From assembly GCF_900142875.1 (NCBI RefSeq), contig NZ_FRCK01000001.1, forward strand, positions 124,001-188,000: DNA of 64,000 nucleotides, read 5' to 3'. This document shows, piece after piece, positions 63,983-64,000 of this stretch. The notes under the pieces are model-generated. The model searched no databases, was not told the origin of the DNA, and worked only from the letters and a program-made list of their open reading frames with translations. Both the position numbers and the translations under genes were made by a program. Origin of the DNA: Paracoccus solventivorans. Its GTDB lineage: Bacteria > Pseudomonadota > Alphaproteobacteria > Rhodobacterales > Rhodobacteraceae. How positions within the stretch are numbered: position 1 is the first letter of the stretch; each line of letters starts with the position of its first letter.

Positions 63983-64000
63983 CGTCCCCCCGGCAACCGG

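Overview
The window is high-G+C alphaproteobacterial chromosome, most likely a Paracoccus/Rhodobacter-type member of the Rhodobacterales. Pointers are an NDUFA12-type complex I subunit, DUF2155 and DUF1467 proteins, a double-length dCTP deaminase, a fused indolepyruvate oxidoreductase, gene-transfer-agent (GTA) lysis genes and TTAA-N7-TTAA (CtrA-type) sites. The genus is an inference. No replication, plasmid or phage structural genes are seen, and no CRISPR array or insertion sequence.

Layout. 0.1-8.5 kb: ybjN-like gene, obgE-proB (minus), selO, an endonuclease/phosphatase-family gene, eno, a 650-bp repeat-rich gap, then a DUF983/Nudix pair. 8.4-13.7 kb (minus): murI-ccmE, then a GTA endolysin-holin pair with its own CtrA-type site, then ccmF-ccmH. 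13.7-25 kb: indolepyruvate oxidoreductase, a divergent LysR gene, a candidate small RNA upstream of purL, aat, a minus-strand NDUFA12-mlaD-DUF2155 operon, an FAD oxidoreductase and cmk. 25-35.8 kb: yqeY, carA, a membrane glycosyltransferase behind a second CtrA-type site, glnE, bpt and ilvB-ilvN. 35.8-46.7 kb: M48 lipoprotein, small conserved proteins, mce, a receiver protein behind a third CtrA-like site, a DksA-type zinc protein, ihfA-merR, tRNA-Pro, dcd, scpA-scpB, rpsD and an MFS exporter. 46.8-50.9 kb: an AT-richer segment between an intact tRNA-Gly(CCC) and a degenerate full-length copy of it, carrying a PIG-L deacetylase, a methyltransferase and a glycosyltransferase. 51-64 kb: TSUP permease, RidA, then one long minus-strand envelope operon uppS-cdsA-dxr-rseP-bamA-ompH-nadD-fabZ-lpxA-lpxI-lpxB.

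Themes. Most genes are core housekeeping (cell envelope, cytochrome c maturation, branched-chain amino acid, purine and pyrimidine synthesis, nitrogen control, chromosome segregation). Superimposed on them are four less ordinary layers: three CtrA-like sites each 44-50 bp upstream of a start codon (GTA lysis, glycosyltransferase, receiver protein); a tRNA-bounded glycan-modification island; a compact sRNA gene; and a family of dispersed intergenic repeats that begin AAATATCCCGGGG and contain hairpins whose stems vary in sequence but stay paired. Gene junctions are tight, with ATGA or TGATG overlaps at many operon joints.
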